Positions 62,071-64,000 of a DNA stretch of 64,000 nt are shown here, piece after piece. The translations under genes were made by a program, and so were the position numbers. The notes beneath the pieces were generated by a model. That model saw nothing but the letters and a program-made list of their open reading frames with translations. It made no database searches and was not told the origin of the DNA. The stretch covers positions 318,309-382,308 of the forward strand of contig NW_025064881.1 of NCBI RefSeq assembly GCF_019112545.1, given 5' to 3'. The DNA is from Guyanagaster necrorhizus. Lineage: Eukaryota; Basidiomycota; Agaricomycetes; Agaricales; Physalacriaceae. Numbering within the stretch: position 1 is the first letter of the stretch; each line of letters begins with the position of its first letter.

Positions 62071-62278
62071 TGTTGGGATCTTATTGTGTTCTCAGTAAAC
62101 ATCAAAGACCTTCCTTTGTCCTGCCACTATTTAAATAGTGTAGCCTCTTGTTCTACTTCTTTCCTCAGTCTGTTTATGCACCATCATGTCAAGACTAAGG
62201 TAAGGCATTTACTATTCCTTTTGATTTACTTTATTTACAATGTCATAGTTACTCTTCTTACAGGTTCAGATTCTAACA
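62071..62278 (+). repeat. Probable 5' LTR of a Ty1/copia element
   Basis: The segment starts TGTTGGGATC and ends TTCTAACA (TG...CA), 208 bp. Right after it GGTTATGGATG resembles the complement of the initiator-tRNA anticodon loop, the half-tRNA primer site used by copia-type elements. The right LTR is outside the window, so the length is unconfirmed. Confidence 0.6.
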
Positions 62279-64000
62279 GGTTATGGATGTTTTTTTCTTT
62301 GAGCTATAAGCCAAGAAGTTACTATTTGAATCTGATTATGACTCAATTTGACATGCAAATATGAACTTTTCTTTGCATTTTGGACTATCAGTGTGCAAGC
62401 CATTGAGCTACCATAACAAACCCTACTGAAACCACAACCCTCAGCACTATGACTGCTCCTTCTCCTGTTTCTCTATTACCCACCAATGCCACAAAACCCT
62501 TTATATCAGTTGTCACCATTCAAAGCTCACTATTTATTGCCATAAACCTCAACAAGAAAATCAATAATTGGCAAGAATAGAGTGATGATGTACTCAATTG
62601 TTTAGCAATGTCTGGAGACATTGATGAGCATCTACTTGATTGTCTTCTTTACCCTGATAAATCACTTGAGCTGCATGCACACATGAATTGGCAAACCAAT
62701 GATTGTACTATTTATGTCTTCATGAATCTGAAAGCTGTTAAAGCAGAGAAGAACCTCTTGTCTGGATATAAGCCATTGAAGATAGCATGAGACACTCAAG
62801 ATGTGTCATGAACAAGAGGGACTGATTGTGCAGATCAACTTAATTCAAGAGGCACTTTATATTCACTATTCCTGATCTGAACACCTTGCTGTAACTACTG
62901 TCAAACTCATCAAGCTCAACATGCAAATTCAGAACATGTAATCTCTGACTCCTGACTTATTCTTATGTATTCTTATGCTCAACTCTCTCTCTCTGGAGAA
63001 CTTGCCTCTATCCAGACTTCCATCATCCAACCTATCAATCAATCCACAAAAGCTAATCCTATCATATTATCTGATATTCATAGGAATCTAGATATTCAAC
63101 AGCAACTGTTCAACACTGCTCTCTCAGCAACAACCACCACAAATGCTCAGTCTCATGGATGCAATATAGTGGTGGGCACAAACACTTGTATCAACCCCAA
63201 GTGCTCAACTCTGAACAGCCATATGATACCCTATTGTGTGGCAGAAGGAGGTAGTATGGAGGGCAAGACAATTGAGAAGTCTAGGACAGCTAAAAGATAT
63301 GACCAGGAGAAAAAGAGAACTAGAGATAAGATTAAAAAAAAGCTATGCTATCAATCATAAAAGATAATACTGAGAAAGCATACCTATTTGATGTGAGTGT
63401 TGGCTCTGTCACCCTCATCTCTATCTCTGAATCCTCTGAGAAGGCAGAATTCACTGCTCTTGCTTCAGATATCATCACTCTCATCTTTTTTCAATTGTTA
63501 TCTCTAATCTCAGCTATTGAAGCAATGGATTATGAAGGCTGGCTCACTTTTGAAAAATGAGGCTACCACTACTGTTAACTAGACTGAAAGAAGGAGAGAA
63601 ATTGACATTTCCATAGTGACTGTAGCATCACTTGACCAAATTTTTCATATCAGTCTTTTAATAGAAGACTACTCATACTTTCTGGACACTCTGGCTACCA
63701 CCCACATTACATCAGACAGTCTGACTTCCTGATCCTAAAGGCAATTCCTCCCAAAATCATATGCAGTGTTGGCAACTCATCCATTGTAGCTCTTAGCATT
63801 GGTACAGTGAAGATATGGAATGCTTGTGGTATCAATATCCTTCTTGAGAATGTCTTATACATTCCAAATGTGACTGTTCATCTGATGTCAATCTCAGCTT
63901 TAGCCTATTTACAAATCACTGCTCATTTGGATGACACATCATACTGGCTATCATGTAAGAATACTGGTGCTATTATTACTTGAGAAACCCTTAGTCCCAA
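62279..64000 (+). pseudogene. Decayed Ty1/copia gag and protease region (runs off the window)
   Basis: A gag frame starts near 62449 (MTAPSPVSLLP) and continues with stops through 62,608-62,790 (DDVLNCLAMSGDIDEHLLDCL) to 62,965-63,360, where CINPKCSTLNSHMIPYC is a CCHC-type knuckle followed by GGSMEGKTIEKSR, a sequence typical of mushroom copia gag. In another frame, about 63,345-63,990, SVGNSSIVALSIGTVKIW and LLENVLYIPNVTVHLMS match the protease/pre-integrase part of copia polyproteins. Stops and at least one frameshift show decay. Pol lies beyond the right edge. Confidence 0.75.

Noticed and set aside
48002..64000. CRISPR arrays, operons or prokaryotic insertion sequences
   Set aside because: No spaced direct repeats or bacterial gene layout; spliced genes show a eukaryotic nuclear genome.

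Overview
The window looks like part of a basidiomycete (Agaricomycete-type) nuclear genome. Genes are cut by many 46-75 bp GT-AG introns, F-box genes are numerous, and the families seen (TauD/TfdA dioxygenase, seven-TM membrane protein, TAD2 deaminase, HLRRGD glycosyltransferase) are typical of mushrooms. All exon models are read by eye from splice signals and reading phase.

Layout. (1) 1-23,700 is a retroelement graveyard. At the left end two copies of a non-autonomous LTR element lie in tandem on the minus strand and share an LTR (335-2859). Next come a decayed plus-strand Ty3/gypsy chromovirus with gag, protease, RT, RNase H, integrase and chromodomain (about 4.5-13.86 kb), a second, gag-protease-only Ty3 relic (13.86-16.76 kb), three solo LTRs of one family with perfect 5-bp target duplications, a 10-N assembly gap with identical flanks, and a decayed seven-TM membrane-protein gene (22,026-23,343). 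From about 2.9 to 23.7 kb CpG is almost absent and in-frame stops often look like C-to-T or G-to-A changes. (2) 23,701-62,070 has normal CpG content and carries genes: a 3' fragment of a TauD/TfdA dioxygenase, a predicted mitochondrial RRM-like protein, F-box genes, a thioredoxin, a MITE with 46-bp terminal inverted repeats, a tandem pair of secreted cysteine-rich proteins, two TAD2 copies in an inverted repeat around a 6.8-kb loop, a secreted alpha/beta hydrolase, a GNAT pseudogene, a membrane glycosyltransferase with a 7-nt microexon, decayed paralogues, and two tRNA-like Pol III units. (3) 62,071-64,000 is the 5' part of a decayed Ty1/copia element.

There is no operon logic here. Functional themes are tRNA modification (TAD2), redox (thioredoxin), secretion (hydrolase, cysteine-rich proteins) and F-box substrate adaptors. 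The most unusual structure is the TAD2 inverted duplication, whose core is near-identical while its flank is clearly diverged, suggesting gene conversion or a recent rearrangement.
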